DNA from: JAVBKV01 sp031553885
GTDB lineage: Bacteria > Bacteroidota > Bacteroidia > Bacteroidales > Azobacteroidaceae
Assembly: GCA_031553885.1 (NCBI GenBank)
Contig: JAVBKV010000043.1
Coordinates: 1-62,800, forward strand
Length of the DNA: 62,800 nt
Reading direction: 5' to 3'
Part shown: in pieces, positions 14,139 through 23,455 of the stretch
Position numbering within the stretch: position 1 is the first letter of the stretch
Layout: each line of letters opens with the position of its first letter
The notes under the pieces: generated by a model
Seen by the model: only the letters and a program-made list of their open reading frames with translations
Told to the model about the DNA's origin: nothing
Databases searched by the model: none
Translations under genes and position numbers: made by a program

Positions 14139-16532
14139 ATGAAACGAACAATCACTGCCGTCCTGTTGTTTTTTGCTGTTTATGGTTTGTCTCTTGCTCA
14201 GATCCGCCTGGAAGGGTATAAACAAAAAGAAATAAGTCCGGAGTTGTTTCAAAAAATGTGGAATGCGCATTGGATTTCCGTTCCTAAAGAACCCCTCAAT
14301 GAGTTCGGTGTGTATCATTTTCGGAAGACATTTGATATAAAGGCTGTTCCTTCCAGGTTCATTGTTCATGTTTCGGCCGATAACCGGTATAAATTATACC
14401 TCAACGGGCACCTGGTTTCATTAGGGCCGGCTCGTGGGGATGTTTTCAACTGGAATTTTGAAACCGTAGACCTGAGTCCCTGGTTGAAAGAAGGAAAAAA
14501 TGTGTTGGCGGCTACGGTATGGAATTATGCAGAGTTGAAGCCGTTGGCTCAAATCAGTTTTAATCAGACCGGTTTTATTTTACAGGGGAACACTTCCGAT
14601 GAAGAGATTGTGAATACCAATGAAACCTGGAAGTGTATTAAAAACAGTGCATACAATCCAAAAATAAGTCCGGTACGCGGTTATTTCGCAGCTGGTCCGG
14701 GAGAATCGGTTAATGCGAATGATTATCCCTGGAATTGGGAAAATGTGGCATTCGACGATCAGAACTGGCTATTGGCTGCTAAAGGTTTGAAAGGATACAT
14801 GAAAGGGGGTAGGGATTATCCGGGCAGGCTTCTGGTTCCGTCTCCCATTCCTCCCATGGAAATGAAATCCGAGCGTTTTCAGGCAGTGAGACTGGCTGAA
14901 GGAGTGAAATATGCTTCCGGTTTTCCAAATAAAAAAACATCCCTGACCATTCCGGCAAACAGCAAAGTTCGTCTGCTGATCGATCAGGGAAAACTCACCA
15001 CCGGATACCTGACATTGGATTTCAGTAAAGGAAAAGATGCCGTTGTCGAAATCAGTTATGCAGAAGCATTGTATGCTGATCTTTCCAAAGGAATCAAGGG
15101 AAACCGCAATGAAACGGAAGGCAAAAAGTTCCTGGGTTATGCCGATCTATTGACCGCGGATGGCGGTGATCACCGGAGTGTTACTTCGTTGTGGTGGCGT
15201 ACCTGGCGCTATGTGAATGTATCAATCGAAACAGCGGGACAGCCTTTGGTTATCGATGATATTTACGGAACGACCTCCATGTATCCGTTTCAACTGGAAT
15301 CTTCGTTCTCCGCTGAGGAAAAGGAATTGAATAAAATATTGGATACAGGCTGGCTGACAGCCCGTTTGTGCGCCAATGAAACCTACATGGATTGTCCTTA
15401 TTACGAGCAGTTGCAATATTTTGGGGATACACGTATACAGGCCCTGATAAGCATGTATAATACAAGGGATCCTTACCTGATAAAAAATCACCTGGAACAA
15501 GGACGACAATCCATGGTTGCGGACGGCATTACCATGAGCCGGTATCCTTCCGGGTTGCATCAGTTTATATCGTCGTATTCGTTGTGGTGGATCTGTTCCG
15601 GTTACGATTACTGGATGTACAGGGGAGATGAGGCTTACCTGAAATCGTTGCTTCCGGCTTACCGGAGCATTTTATCCTGGTATGAGCAATGGTTGAAACC
15701 GGATTCCAGTCTGGCCTATATTCCTTTTTGGTTTTTTGGTGATTGGGCCGCCGGATTTAAGTCAGGTGAACCGGTGAGGGAGGATAACGGTAATTCGGCC
15801 TTTCAGGATCTGCAATACCTGCTGGCGCTGGATAATGCGATAGAGATGGAGGAAACTTTTGGCATGAAAGATATGGCTGAGCATTATAAAAAAATAGCCC
15901 AATCCCTGCGTGCCGGTTTTGATAGGAAATACTGGGATGCTGCACGTAATTTGTATGCAGATACGTACGATCACAAAAGTTTTTCTCAACATGTCAACAT
16001 AATGGCTGTTCTGGCGGGAATTGTAAGCGGGGATAAGGCCAAAAGTGTCATGGAAACAACTCTGAGCGATTCATCCCTTATCCAGGCGACTATTTATTTC
16101 CGGTTCTATTTGAATCAGGCTCTTAATAAAGCCGGGTTGAGTGATCAGTTGCTCGATCATATCGGTATCTGGAGGGATCAACTGGCCTTGGGATTGACTA
16201 CCTGGGCGGAACAGCCGGAACCTTCCCGTTCGGATTGTCACGCCTGGGGAGCGAGTCTGAATATCGAATTTTTCCGGATACTTCTCGGTATCGACAGCGC
16301 TTCTCCGGGATTCAAAAAGGTCCGGATACAACCAGCGTTGGGTAAATTAAAAAATGCGTCGGGAAGCATTCCACATCCAAAAGGAACCATTTCTGTGAGT
16401 TATGTGATTGATAAAAACAATCAGTTGAAAGCGGAAATAACGCTTCCTTCCGGTACTGAGGGTACTTTTATCTGGAAAAATAAGGAATATGCCTTGACTT
16501 CAGGGAAACAGACGTTTAATATGAAGGAGTAA
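14139..16532 (+). CDS. Exported GH78-like alpha-L-rhamnosidase
   Basis: Predicted secreted or periplasmic glycoside hydrolase of 797 residues that would release alpha-L-rhamnose from plant or microbial glycans. The signal peptide is MKRTITAVLLFFAVYGLSLAQ. Order of parts: N-terminal beta-sandwich carbohydrate-binding segment (VSADNRYKLYLNGHLV near 80), a second beta domain, then the (alpha/alpha)6 catalytic barrel. The acidic signature DCPYYEQLQYFGDTR begins near residue 418 and corresponds to the DCPQRxErLGWTGD box of characterised GH78 enzymes with its acidic residues kept. The C-terminal beta domain closes with SYVIDKNNQLKAEI. No SusC/SusD or other carbohydrate genes lie nearby, so it is not in an obvious polysaccharide-utilisation locus. 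Substrate specificity is inferred from the family only. Confidence 0.85.
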   Translation: MKRTITAVLLFFAVYGLSLAQIRLEGYKQKEISPELFQKMWNAHWISVPKEPLNEFGVYHFRKTFDIKAVPSRFIVHVSADNRYKLYLNGHLVSLGPARGDVFNWNFETVDLSPWLKEGKNVLAATVWNYAELKPLAQISFNQTGFILQGNTSDEEIVNTNETWKCIKNSAYNPKISPVRGYFAAGPGESVNANDYPWNWENVAFDDQNWLLAAKGLKGYMKGGRDYPGRLLVPSPIPPMEMKSERFQAVRLAEGVKYASGFPNKKTSLTIPANSKVRLLIDQGKLTTGYLTLDFSKGKDAVVEISYAEALYADLSKGIKGNRNETEGKKFLGYADLLTADGGDHRSVTSLWWRTWRYVNVSIETAGQPLVIDDIYGTTSMYPFQLESSFSAEEKELNKILDTGWLTARLCANETYMDCPYYEQLQYFGDTRIQALISMYNTRDPYLIKNHLEQGRQSMVADGITMSRYPSGLHQFISSYSLWWICSGYDYWMYRGDEAYLKSLLPAYRSILSWYEQWLKPDSSLAYIPFWFFGDWAAGFKSGEPVREDNGNSAFQDLQYLLALDNAIEMEETFGMKDMAEHYKKIAQSLRAGFDRKYWDAARNLYADTYDHKSFSQHVNIMAVLAGIVSGDKAKSVMETTLSDSSLIQATIYFRFYLNQALNKAGLSDQLLDHIGIWRDQLALGLTTWAEQPEPSRSDCHAWGASLNIEFFRILLGIDSASPGFKKVRIQPALGKLKNASGSIPHPKGTISVSYVIDKNNQLKAEITLPSGTEGTFIWKNKEYALTSGKQTFNMKE

Positions 16533-16610
16533 AATTTTCTTTATAGAGAGAATCACAGTTTTCATAAATTTTATTCTTTTTAATAAGGCCAATTCGCTAA
16601 AAGACCAATA

Positions 16611-16666
16611 AAATAGTCGAAAAAAGAGCAATAGATTCATCATTCATGCTTTTTTTTCGACTATTT
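16611..16666. terminator. Bidirectional terminator hairpin downstream of the rhamnosidase gene
   Basis: Twenty-base arms from AAATAGTCGA at 16611 to TCGACTATTT at 16666 pair with one mismatch and include an A-run and a T-run, so the structure could stop transcription from either side. It lies 80 bp beyond the stop at 16532. Confidence 0.65.
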
Positions 16667-16692
16667 CTGTTTTCAGGTTATTACATTCCTTT

Positions 16693-16777
16693 GGCTCATT
16701 CGCTCAATAAAAAAAACAATCCCAACTAATTCATAATGAATCGGTTGGGATTGTCTTTTTTATTGAGCGAATGAGCC
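16693..16777. repeat. 85-bp near-perfect palindrome (MITE/REP-like), complete copy
   Basis: The 34-base arms GGCTCATTCGCTCAAT... and ...ATTGAGCGAATGAGCC match with a single mismatch around a 17-base centre that itself contains ATTCAT-A-ATGAAT. Its right 60 bases recur at 79-140. The right arm lies inside the coding frame of the lipoprotein gene at 16731-17027. No transposase with these ends is in the window, so if mobile it would be mobilised in trans. Confidence 0.8.
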
Positions 16778-17027
16778 TAATAAAATCTGAAAAATCTTGT
16801 ACATTCATTTTCATATAACTGGAATCAATAGAAAATGCTTTGTCCATAGCACAAGAACAAATCTCTTTAGCTTGTATGGAATCATATCCTGCAGTAAGTA
16901 AGACATCAATGCATCTCTCAATATTTTTATCAAAATATTTTTCATGTAACTCTCTGTTTGATATTTCCTGTTTACATCCAACAAATATAAATGAAAATAT
17001 AAAAAAATATAAGATCTTTTTCTTCAT
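16731..17027 (-). CDS. Small lipoprotein whose C-terminus is encoded by the palindromic repeat
   Basis: A 98-residue predicted lipoprotein with a signal peptide ending FVGC (Cys18). The core, with HEKYFDKNIERCIDVLL and a CSCAMDKAF segment, resembles small Bacteroidetes lipoproteins with paired cysteines but I do not recognise the family. The last 15 or so codons (from ...DFI RLIRSIKK onward) are read from the right arm and centre of the palindrome at 16693-16777, so the original 3' end has been replaced or lost. It is AT-rich and follows the broken TraB-type gene 79 bp upstream on the same strand. It may be a decaying gene. Confidence 0.6.
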   Translation of the reverse strand: MKKKILYFFIFSFIFVGCKQEISNRELHEKYFDKNIERCIDVLLTAGYDSIQAKEICSCAMDKAFSIDSSYMKMNVQDFSDFIRLIRSIKKTIPTDSL

Positions 17028-17106
17028 ATACTGTTGTTTTAATGAATTACAATTCTATAAAAGATATTTTTGGATCGAAATCTCTAAAAAATTATTCTTT
17101 CATATA

Positions 17107-18003
17107 CTACTCTTTATTCAAATTTACAATATAAGGCTTTATCAGAAAACCTTTTTGAGATAGTAAATTCAGCACCCTTGTTTCATATAGAAGATGAGCC
17201 GCTCCAATCATAACGAAGACGGATTTATTCTCTGTCAATAGTTTTTCGATACTATTTGCCATGTTTTGATTTCTTAAAACCATAATTGAATCGGAAAATT
17301 CCTCATCATCTAATATCTTCAAATTTTGCTTTTGATAATTCAAAAAACCATCAGTAGGTTCTTTTGAGTAGTCATCTATTGATTTTTTTAGCTTCTCTAC
17401 TGTTTCTTCAAAAGGAGAATTTAGCATGAGAACCCAAGTATGTTGGTCTTGAGCTGTTTCCAACTGTTCAAGTTTGTAACTTCGTCCTCTTGCAAATGTT
17501 GTAAAATGTTTTTCGGGCTGAAAGTTTTGTTGCGAAAAAAGTTCGGAATTCAACTGCTTTTCCAATGTAATCATGAAAGCAAGTGCAGCGGGACGAATAT
17601 GTTCAAGTACCCTTTTGTCATTAAACATGACAAGTACCTGCTTTGAGGAGCCTATAATAGTTAATAATTTTTCATAATAGAGAGAGTCGAGGCTATTTAC
17701 TACATTTTTTTCATTGTTAGTCAAGAACATTTTTTTTGGAAATTCTGCTGTGCTTGTTTCATCGGAAATTACTTCTTGACATAAAACTTTACAACTATCA
17801 ATTAACGTTTCAAATTCTTTTATTGGAAAATTCAGTCGTGTCGTGTCCATAATATGAATTGTACCTAAAATATAGGAAGGGCTTGATTGGGCTGTTTTCC
17901 GAACTTCCCAAATAATTGAGTTATCAAATTGATTCTTTTGAGCATTACAAATTGTTCAAAGGGAAAAAAGAATTGCAATAGTGTAATTTGCTTTCTTTTT
18001 CAT
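17107..18003 (-). pseudogene. TraB/GumN family protein with an in-frame TGA in the signal peptide
   Basis: From ATG at 18003 the frame reads a signal-peptide-like start (MKKKANYTIAILFSL), then TGA at 17958-17956 (codon 16), then continues open to 17107. Beyond the stop come YILGTIHIMD, with the first conserved motif GTIH at codons 47-50, and near the C-terminus MIGAAHLLYE, the second GxxH-type motif of TraB/GumN (PrgY-like) proteins, a putative metal-dependent protease fold. Without the stop the product would be 298 residues, about the family length. The longest uninterrupted ATG frame (247 residues from 17850) lacks both the signal peptide and GTIH, so it would not be a normal product. It is either a recent nonsense mutation or a sequencing error. 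Its neighbour at 16731 is also damaged. Confidence 0.8.
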
Positions 18004-18059
18004 AAAATATTTTGCTTTACGTATTACGGCTAACGATTATAGCTGTAACTATTTACATC

Positions 18060-19169
18060 CTATACCACTACCAACTCATAATCCGTTGTTCCCAGCCCTA
18101 TTTTTTCACCGTGTTCCAATCCCACTTTCCAATCGGTATTGGGGTGTAACAAATGAAATTTATCTTCTCCCTGTAAATCTCCGTGCGGATGATTTTCAAG
18201 GCAGGAGCCTTTGCTTGCGGCAGCCTGGTTCACCAGGTCCGCACAAGCCTGATCCAGGGCGACCGGGTCGAAGGAGGCTGCAATTCCGATGTTGGGAACG
18301 ATGGCTGCGTCGTTGTGTCCCCAACAATCGCACAACGGGGATACATCCATGATAAAGCTGATATGGAAATGAGGCTTGTCTTTTACAACAGCTAATGAAT
18401 ATTCGGCAATTTTGTAACAGGTAATGTCTGAAGAATTATTCCAGACCACCTGAGCGGAGTCAAACTGGCAAACGGCCACACATTGTCCACAACCGACGCA
18501 TTTTTCGTAATCGATTTCTGCTTTCTTCTTTTCGTTGAGCGTGACGGCTTTGGAGGCGCAATACTTGACGCATTGTCCGCATGAAGTACAGTTTTCCACA
18601 CTGATAATGGGTTGTGAGGAAGAGTGCAGTTCCATCTTTCCGGCAGCGGACGCAGCCCCCATTCCCAGGTTTTTCAAAGCACCTCCGAATCCCGTTTGTT
18701 CGTGTCCTTTGAAATGGGTCATTGAAATAATGATGTCGGCGTCTGCAATGGCTGAGCCGATTTTTGCCGTTTTGCAATAAGGAGTACCGATGGGAATTTC
18801 GCGGTAATCGATGGCTTTCAATCCATCAGCGATAATGACCGGGCAGGGAACGGCTATCGGGTTGAATCCGTTTTCCATTGCGCTCTCCAGGTGGTCGACG
18901 GCATTCGACCGTCGACCCAGGTAAAGCGTATTGGCATCGGTAAGGAAGACTTTCGCCTTTTTCTTCTGAAGAAACCTGACCAGTCTTGCTGCGTAATTGG
19001 GCCGGATGTAAGACAGGTTGCCCGGTTCTCCGAAGTGAATCTTTATTGCCGTGAATTTCTCTTCAAAGTCGATCTGTTCAATACCGGCTTTCTTAACGAG
19101 TATTTCTAATTTGTCTAATAAGCTGCGTCCGGGTTTGGTCCGTAAATCTGTAAAAAATACTTTTGCCAT
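18060..19169 (-). CDS. DUF362-type Fe-S protein with two 4Fe-4S clusters
   Basis: A 369-residue cytoplasmic protein with an N-terminal DUF362 domain (IKIHFGEPGNLSYIRP, MTHFKGHEQTGFGGALKNLGMG) followed by a two-cluster ferredoxin segment: Cys194, 197, 200, 204 and Cys224, 227, 230, 234, both in CxxCxxCxxxC spacing. This is the COG2768-like uncharacterised Fe-S centre family; an electron-transfer role is likely but no substrate is known. It starts 32 bp after the tricorn-like protease gene ends on the same strand, so the two are probably co-transcribed. I see no separate promoter. Confidence 0.88.
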   Translation of the reverse strand: MAKVFFTDLRTKPGRSLLDKLEILVKKAGIEQIDFEEKFTAIKIHFGEPGNLSYIRPNYAARLVRFLQKKKAKVFLTDANTLYLGRRSNAVDHLESAMENGFNPIAVPCPVIIADGLKAIDYREIPIGTPYCKTAKIGSAIADADIIISMTHFKGHEQTGFGGALKNLGMGAASAAGKMELHSSSQPIISVENCTSCGQCVKYCASKAVTLNEKKKAEIDYEKCVGCGQCVAVCQFDSAQVVWNNSSDITCYKIAEYSLAVVKDKPHFHISFIMDVSPLCDCWGHNDAAIVPNIGIAASFDPVALDQACADLVNQAAASKGSCLENHPHGDLQGEDKFHLLHPNTDWKVGLEHGEKIGLGTTDYELVVV

Positions 19170-19201
19170 ACTGTTTATTATAGAAATTTTTTAATAAAAT
19201 G

Positions 19202-22200
19202 TTACTTCGATTTGTCGGGATAAGCCGGACGACCCGGATAATTTCCCGGATTCGTTTTTAAATCCTGTAAAATCAGTTCGATAGCCTTGTCGAGTTGCTG
19301 GTCTTCTCCGGCATATTCCTTGGTCGGATCGTTGTCTACCACATAATCCGGATCGACGCCGTGCCCTTCGATAACGAATTTTTTACCTTCAGCATCGTAA
19401 TGTGCAAATTCAGGACGGTTCAGCGTTCCTCCATCGATAATCGGCAGAGATCCCCGGATGCCGACAACACCTCCCCAGGAACGGACTCCGACCGTTTTAC
19501 CGATTTTGTAAAATTTGAATTGGTAGGGGAATAAATCTCCGTCCGAAGCCGAGTAATTGTCCAATAACAGGATTTTCGGACCGATCATCATGCCGTCGGG
19601 TTTTGGAGTCGGCTGACCGTTGCGTGGAGCAGCCATCATCGCCAGTTCCCGGCGAAGGCGTTCGATGATCATCGGAGAAACATTTCCTCCGCCGTTTCCT
19701 CTGTCGTCAATGATCAGGGCATGTTTGTTCAATTGCGGGTAATAATATTTTATGAATTCGTTCAGTCCTTCCACTCCCATGTCCGGAATGTGAATGTATC
19801 CTACTTTTCCATTGGTAGCCTTATCTACTTTGGCGATATTCCCCTGTACCCAGTCAAAATAATACAGTGCCGATTCGTCTGCAACCGGTTTTACGATTAC
19901 TTTACGACCTCCTGTATCTGAAGCCTGGGTATTCAATGTCAATTCCACCTGTTTACCGGCTTTATCGTATAATGCTTCAAAAATGTCATTCATGTTTTTG
20001 GTCGGTTTCCCATTGATATGTGTGATGAAATCGCCTTTTTTAGCATCAATACCGGCTTCAGTCAGCGGAGAACGCAAGGATTCCGACCAGTTTCTTCCTT
20101 CGAGGATTTTTTCAATCTTGTAGTATCCCGAAGCGTCCCGGCTGAGTTCGGCGCCGAGCAGTCCGGTTTTCACCCGTTGAGGCTCCGATTTATCGCCGCC
20201 GGCAATGTAGGCGTGGCCGCAGTTCAATTCGCCGATCATTTCTCCGATGATGTAATTGAGGTCGTTCCGGTTGTTTACATAAGGAACCAGCGGAGCATAT
20301 TTGGTGCGGATTTTATTCCAATCCACTCCGTGCATCTTCGGATCATAGAAGAAATCACGCATTTGTCGCCAGCATTCATTGTAAATCTGATTCCATTCGG
20401 CATGCAGATCCACGACTGTTTTCACATCCGACAGGTCGACGGTCTCTTCAATATTAACCTTACCACGGGGCAGATCGATGATTGAAAATCCTCTTCCCGA
20501 ACGTACCAGCATCTTTTTCGTGTCCGGACTTATGGACACGACGGACAGATTTCCCAGTTCGGTTTCTTTTTGTTTTTTCAGATCGAACAGGTACAAGTTT
20601 CCGTCCCGGTTGTAATATACATTTTCTCCGACACCGACAGCTCCCCCATATCTTCCTGCAGGAGCATCGATTTCCAGGGAGCGACCTTGTATGCCGTCAA
20701 AATCGATTTCAACTTGGATGCCTTTATCCTTATCCTGGGTTGTGGATTCTTTTTTCTCTTCCTTTTTAGAATCGGCCTTTACCTCTTTCTTTTCCGTTTC
20801 TTCTTTTTTGATGCTTACCTCATCATTTTCATAAGCAAATGGAGAAGGAGTCGATTTTTTCAGGGGAACAAAGTATATTTTGTTCATGTTGTTGTAGACG
20901 TGATTCCATTCTGTACTGCTATAAGTCGGATTGAAATTCCGTGCAGATACGAAGAACAGGTATTTTCCGTCGTTGCTGAAAGAGGATCCATACGAACTGA
21001 ACCACTCATCCGTGACTACTTGTTTGTTTTTATTTTCAAGGTTGTAAATCACGATGACCGAAGTCGTATTGAAACGTGGCAGGGTATAGGTAATCCAACG
21101 GCTGTCGGGCGCCCAATTGAAACTCCGGATTTCACCGTCCAGGGTTTGTTCGACATCCGTAACTTTTTTGGAATCGATATCGATGTAGCGGAGACGTTGC
21201 ATTTTATCGCTCCAAAGGATTTTTTTACTGTCGGGCGACCAGTCGAATCCGTATTTGTAAGTATCGCTGTTTTTCGTTAACTGAACCGGGGCCTGCAAGC
21301 CGTCCTGAGATCGGATGTACAACTCATCTTCTCCGGTTTCATCGGAAATATAAGCGATCCATTTTCCATCGGGCGACCATTGAGCATCCCGTTCGTGAAC
21401 TCCGGAAGATTCGGTCAGGTTGCGGGTAATACCTGATTTGACTGGTACTGTGTAAATATCTCCACGGGCTGCAACGACCAGGCGTTTTCCATCAGGTGAC
21501 ATATCTATCCCGTTGATATTCCGGACCGCATTTTTCAATTGTGTCCTTCCTCCCACGAAGTCTTCATTCAGGTAAATCGTTATTTTGTTCGCTTTTTGAC
21601 TGACGATGTCGAAATTGTAGATGTATCCGCCATTTTCAAAGACAATAGACCGGTCGCCCAAGCTGGGAAATTTAATGTCGTACTCGTTGAAATTGGTAAC
21701 CTTTTTGGTCTGTTTTGTTTCGGTGTTGTAGCAAAACAGGTTCATGATCCGGTCACGATCCGAGATAAAATAAATTTCTTTTCCGATCCACATCGGCATG
21801 ATGTCCTGATGTGGGTTATCCGTAATATTTTCTATTTTTTTTGTTTTGAAATCATAGATCCAGATATCGTCGGCCATCCCTCCCTGATAATATTTCCATG
21901 TACGAAATTCCCGGAAAACACGGTTGTAGGCGAACTTGGATTTATCCGGAGAATACGAGCAAAACCCTCCGGCAGGGAAAGGCAGCTCTTCGGCCAATCC
22001 TCCTTTAACGGAGGCTAAGTATAGTTTTCCTTTGAAATCGTTGAATGATTTCATGCGCGAACGGAACACGATGTTCTCATTGTCTTTCCAGGTCAGTACG
22101 ATATTATTCGGACCCATACGATCGGAAATATCGTCCCGTCCAAGTGTTGCTGTATAGGTCAGACGGACCGGCTCTCCACCTTCGGCAGGTATCCGGTATA

Positions 22201-22465
22201 CTTCCGTATTTCCATCATACTGTGCAGTAAAGGCGATTTGTTTACCATCGGGTGAAAAGCGGGCAAACATTTCATAACCGTCGCCGTTGGTGATTTTCCG
22301 GGCAACACCACCCTGGGAAGGTACCGTGTACAAATCTCCGGCATAAGTGAATACAACCTGGTTTCCATGAATGGAAGGGAAACGCAGCAGACGGGCTTCC
22401 TGTTGGGCAAACAGGGTAAAAGCCGTAACTAATAACAAACAGCTAAGTAAAAATTGCTTATTCAT
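19202..22465 (-). CDS. Tricorn-like S41 protease with beta-propeller and PDZ domains
   Basis: Exported peptidase of 1087 residues. Signal peptide MNKQFLLSCLLLVTAFTLFAQQ. The N-terminal half holds WD40/TolB-type propeller repeats (many SPDGK(Q/R/W) turns such as ARFSPDGKQIAFT, AQWSPDGKWIAYI). After a Lys/Glu-rich linker near 560-600 come a tricorn C1-type helical segment, a PDZ domain (about 770-850, KKGDFITHINGKPTK) and an S41 tail-specific protease core with DDRGNGGGN and the likely nucleophile Ser in DNYSASDGD near 972. The domain order is that of archaeal tricorn protease and its bacterial homologues, which shorten peptides. The signal peptide points to the periplasm here rather than the cytoplasm. 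It is probably the first gene of a two-gene unit with the DUF362 gene. Confidence 0.92.
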   Translation of the reverse strand: MNKQFLLSCLLLVTAFTLFAQQEARLLRFPSIHGNQVVFTYAGDLYTVPSQGGVARKITNGDGYEMFARFSPDGKQIAFTAQYDGNTEVYRIPAEGGEPVRLTYTATLGRDDISDRMGPNNIVLTWKDNENIVFRSRMKSFNDFKGKLYLASVKGGLAEELPFPAGGFCSYSPDKSKFAYNRVFREFRTWKYYQGGMADDIWIYDFKTKKIENITDNPHQDIMPMWIGKEIYFISDRDRIMNLFCYNTETKQTKKVTNFNEYDIKFPSLGDRSIVFENGGYIYNFDIVSQKANKITIYLNEDFVGGRTQLKNAVRNINGIDMSPDGKRLVVAARGDIYTVPVKSGITRNLTESSGVHERDAQWSPDGKWIAYISDETGEDELYIRSQDGLQAPVQLTKNSDTYKYGFDWSPDSKKILWSDKMQRLRYIDIDSKKVTDVEQTLDGEIRSFNWAPDSRWITYTLPRFNTTSVIVIYNLENKNKQVVTDEWFSSYGSSFSNDGKYLFFVSARNFNPTYSSTEWNHVYNNMNKIYFVPLKKSTPSPFAYENDEVSIKKEETEKKEVKADSKKEEKKESTTQDKDKGIQVEIDFDGIQGRSLEIDAPAGRYGGAVGVGENVYYNRDGNLYLFDLKKQKETELGNLSVVSISPDTKKMLVRSGRGFSIIDLPRGKVNIEETVDLSDVKTVVDLHAEWNQIYNECWRQMRDFFYDPKMHGVDWNKIRTKYAPLVPYVNNRNDLNYIIGEMIGELNCGHAYIAGGDKSEPQRVKTGLLGAELSRDASGYYKIEKILEGRNWSESLRSPLTEAGIDAKKGDFITHINGKPTKNMNDIFEALYDKAGKQVELTLNTQASDTGGRKVIVKPVADESALYYFDWVQGNIAKVDKATNGKVGYIHIPDMGVEGLNEFIKYYYPQLNKHALIIDDRGNGGGNVSPMIIERLRRELAMMAAPRNGQPTPKPDGMMIGPKILLLDNYSASDGDLFPYQFKFYKIGKTVGVRSWGGVVGIRGSLPIIDGGTLNRPEFAHYDAEGKKFVIEGHGVDPDYVVDNDPTKEYAGEDQQLDKAIELILQDLKTNPGNYPGRPAYPDKSK

Positions 22466-22525
22466 AATACCTATTTTATTTTATTAAATCAGCTATATGG
22501 AATCCGTTAAGGGCCGGGTTTTATG

Positions 22526-22561
22526 CTCTGGAACTTTGATCTGTTCCGGAGTTATTTTTTT
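22526..22561 (+). terminator. Hairpin with T-run in the protease/gpmA divergent gap
   Basis: CTCTGGAAC / GTTCCGGAG pairs over 9 bp with an 8-base loop and is followed by a T-rich run, the form of a rightward rho-independent terminator. No rightward gene precedes it: the gene to the left runs leftward and the gpmA promoter lies downstream. On the minus strand it would instead be a hairpin in the leader of the protease gene. Confidence 0.5.
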
Positions 22562-22648
22562 TAGTTGTAAATAAGCGTTAAAAGTAGGGAATTTTTTCTC
22601 TTTTTTCAAATCCCTTCTAAAAAATTTAGAAAAAACAGAAAAGAACCG

Positions 22649-22656
22649 TATTTTTG
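22649..22656 (+). promoter_or_regulatory. Predicted gpmA promoter, -7 box
   Basis: TATTTTTG matches TAnnTTTG, 48 bp before the ATG at 22705. Confidence 0.5.
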
Positions 22657-22704
22657 TTGTTCCAAAATAAAAAATCAATTGTATAACATAAAAATAAGAA
22701 AACA

Positions 22705-23448
22705 ATGAAAAAAGTGGTATTGCTTCGTCACGGAGAAAGCGTTTGGAATAAAGAAAACCGTTTTACCGGCTGGACGGATGTTGACTTGTCTGAAAAAGGA
22801 GTAGAAGAAGCTAAAAAAGCAGGTAAGGTGCTGACAGAAAATGGATTCTGTTTTCAAAAAGCCTATACTTCATACTTGAAAAGGGCGGTGAAAACATTGA
22901 ACCAGGTATTGGATGTTATGGACCTGGACTGGATCCCGGTTGAAAAAAGCTGGAAGCTGAATGAAAAGCATTACGGAATGCTTCAGGGACTGAACAAAGC
23001 GGAAACTGCTGCTCAATACGGAGACGAGCAGGTATTGATCTGGAGAAGAAGCTACGATATCGCTCCCGATCCATTGGCAATGGACGACCCCAGAAGCCCG
23101 AGACAAGACATCCGATATAACGAATTGAGTAATGAGCAAATTCCGTTGACCGAGTCATTGCTGGATACCGTCAACCGGATTGTTCCTTACTGGAAAGAAG
23201 TTATTGCTCCTTCCATGAAACAATACGATCAAATCGTCATTGCTGCTCACGGCAATAGCTTGAGAGGTATTATCAAATACCTGAAAAATATTTCCAATGA
23301 AGACATCATCAGCTTGAACCTGCCGACGGCTGTTCCGTATGTATTCGAATTCGATGATAACATGAATCTGGTAAAAGATTACTTCCTGGGCGATCCTGAA
23401 GAAATCAAGAAATTGATGGACGCCGTTGCCAACCAGGGTAAAAAATAA
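22705..23448 (+). CDS. gpmA: 2,3-bisphosphoglycerate-dependent phosphoglycerate mutase
   Basis: Glycolytic enzyme of 247 residues that interconverts 3- and 2-phosphoglycerate through a phosphohistidine. RHGE at residues 8-11 carries the phosphorylated His9, and ENRFTGWTDVDLSEKG is the dPGM signature. The second catalytic His is in AAHGNSLRG. Length is the family norm. It has its own promoter and is followed by a terminator at 23456-23504. Confidence 0.97.
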   Translation: MKKVVLLRHGESVWNKENRFTGWTDVDLSEKGVEEAKKAGKVLTENGFCFQKAYTSYLKRAVKTLNQVLDVMDLDWIPVEKSWKLNEKHYGMLQGLNKAETAAQYGDEQVLIWRRSYDIAPDPLAMDDPRSPRQDIRYNELSNEQIPLTESLLDTVNRIVPYWKEVIAPSMKQYDQIVIAAHGNSLRGIIKYLKNISNEDIISLNLPTAVPYVFEFDDNMNLVKDYFLGDPEEIKKLMDAVANQGKK

Positions 23449-23455
23449 CCATTGA

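Noticed and set aside
16611..16777. The two large hairpins after the rhamnosidase gene as one mobile element
   Set aside because: The first (16611-16666) has no second copy in the window and no shared arms with the palindrome, so I treat it as an ordinary terminator.
17956..17958. TGA read as selenocysteine or by programmed readthrough
   Set aside because: The TGA is in a signal peptide where Sec has no known role, and no SECIS-like hairpin or sel genes are seen. A nonsense mutation or sequencing error is simpler.
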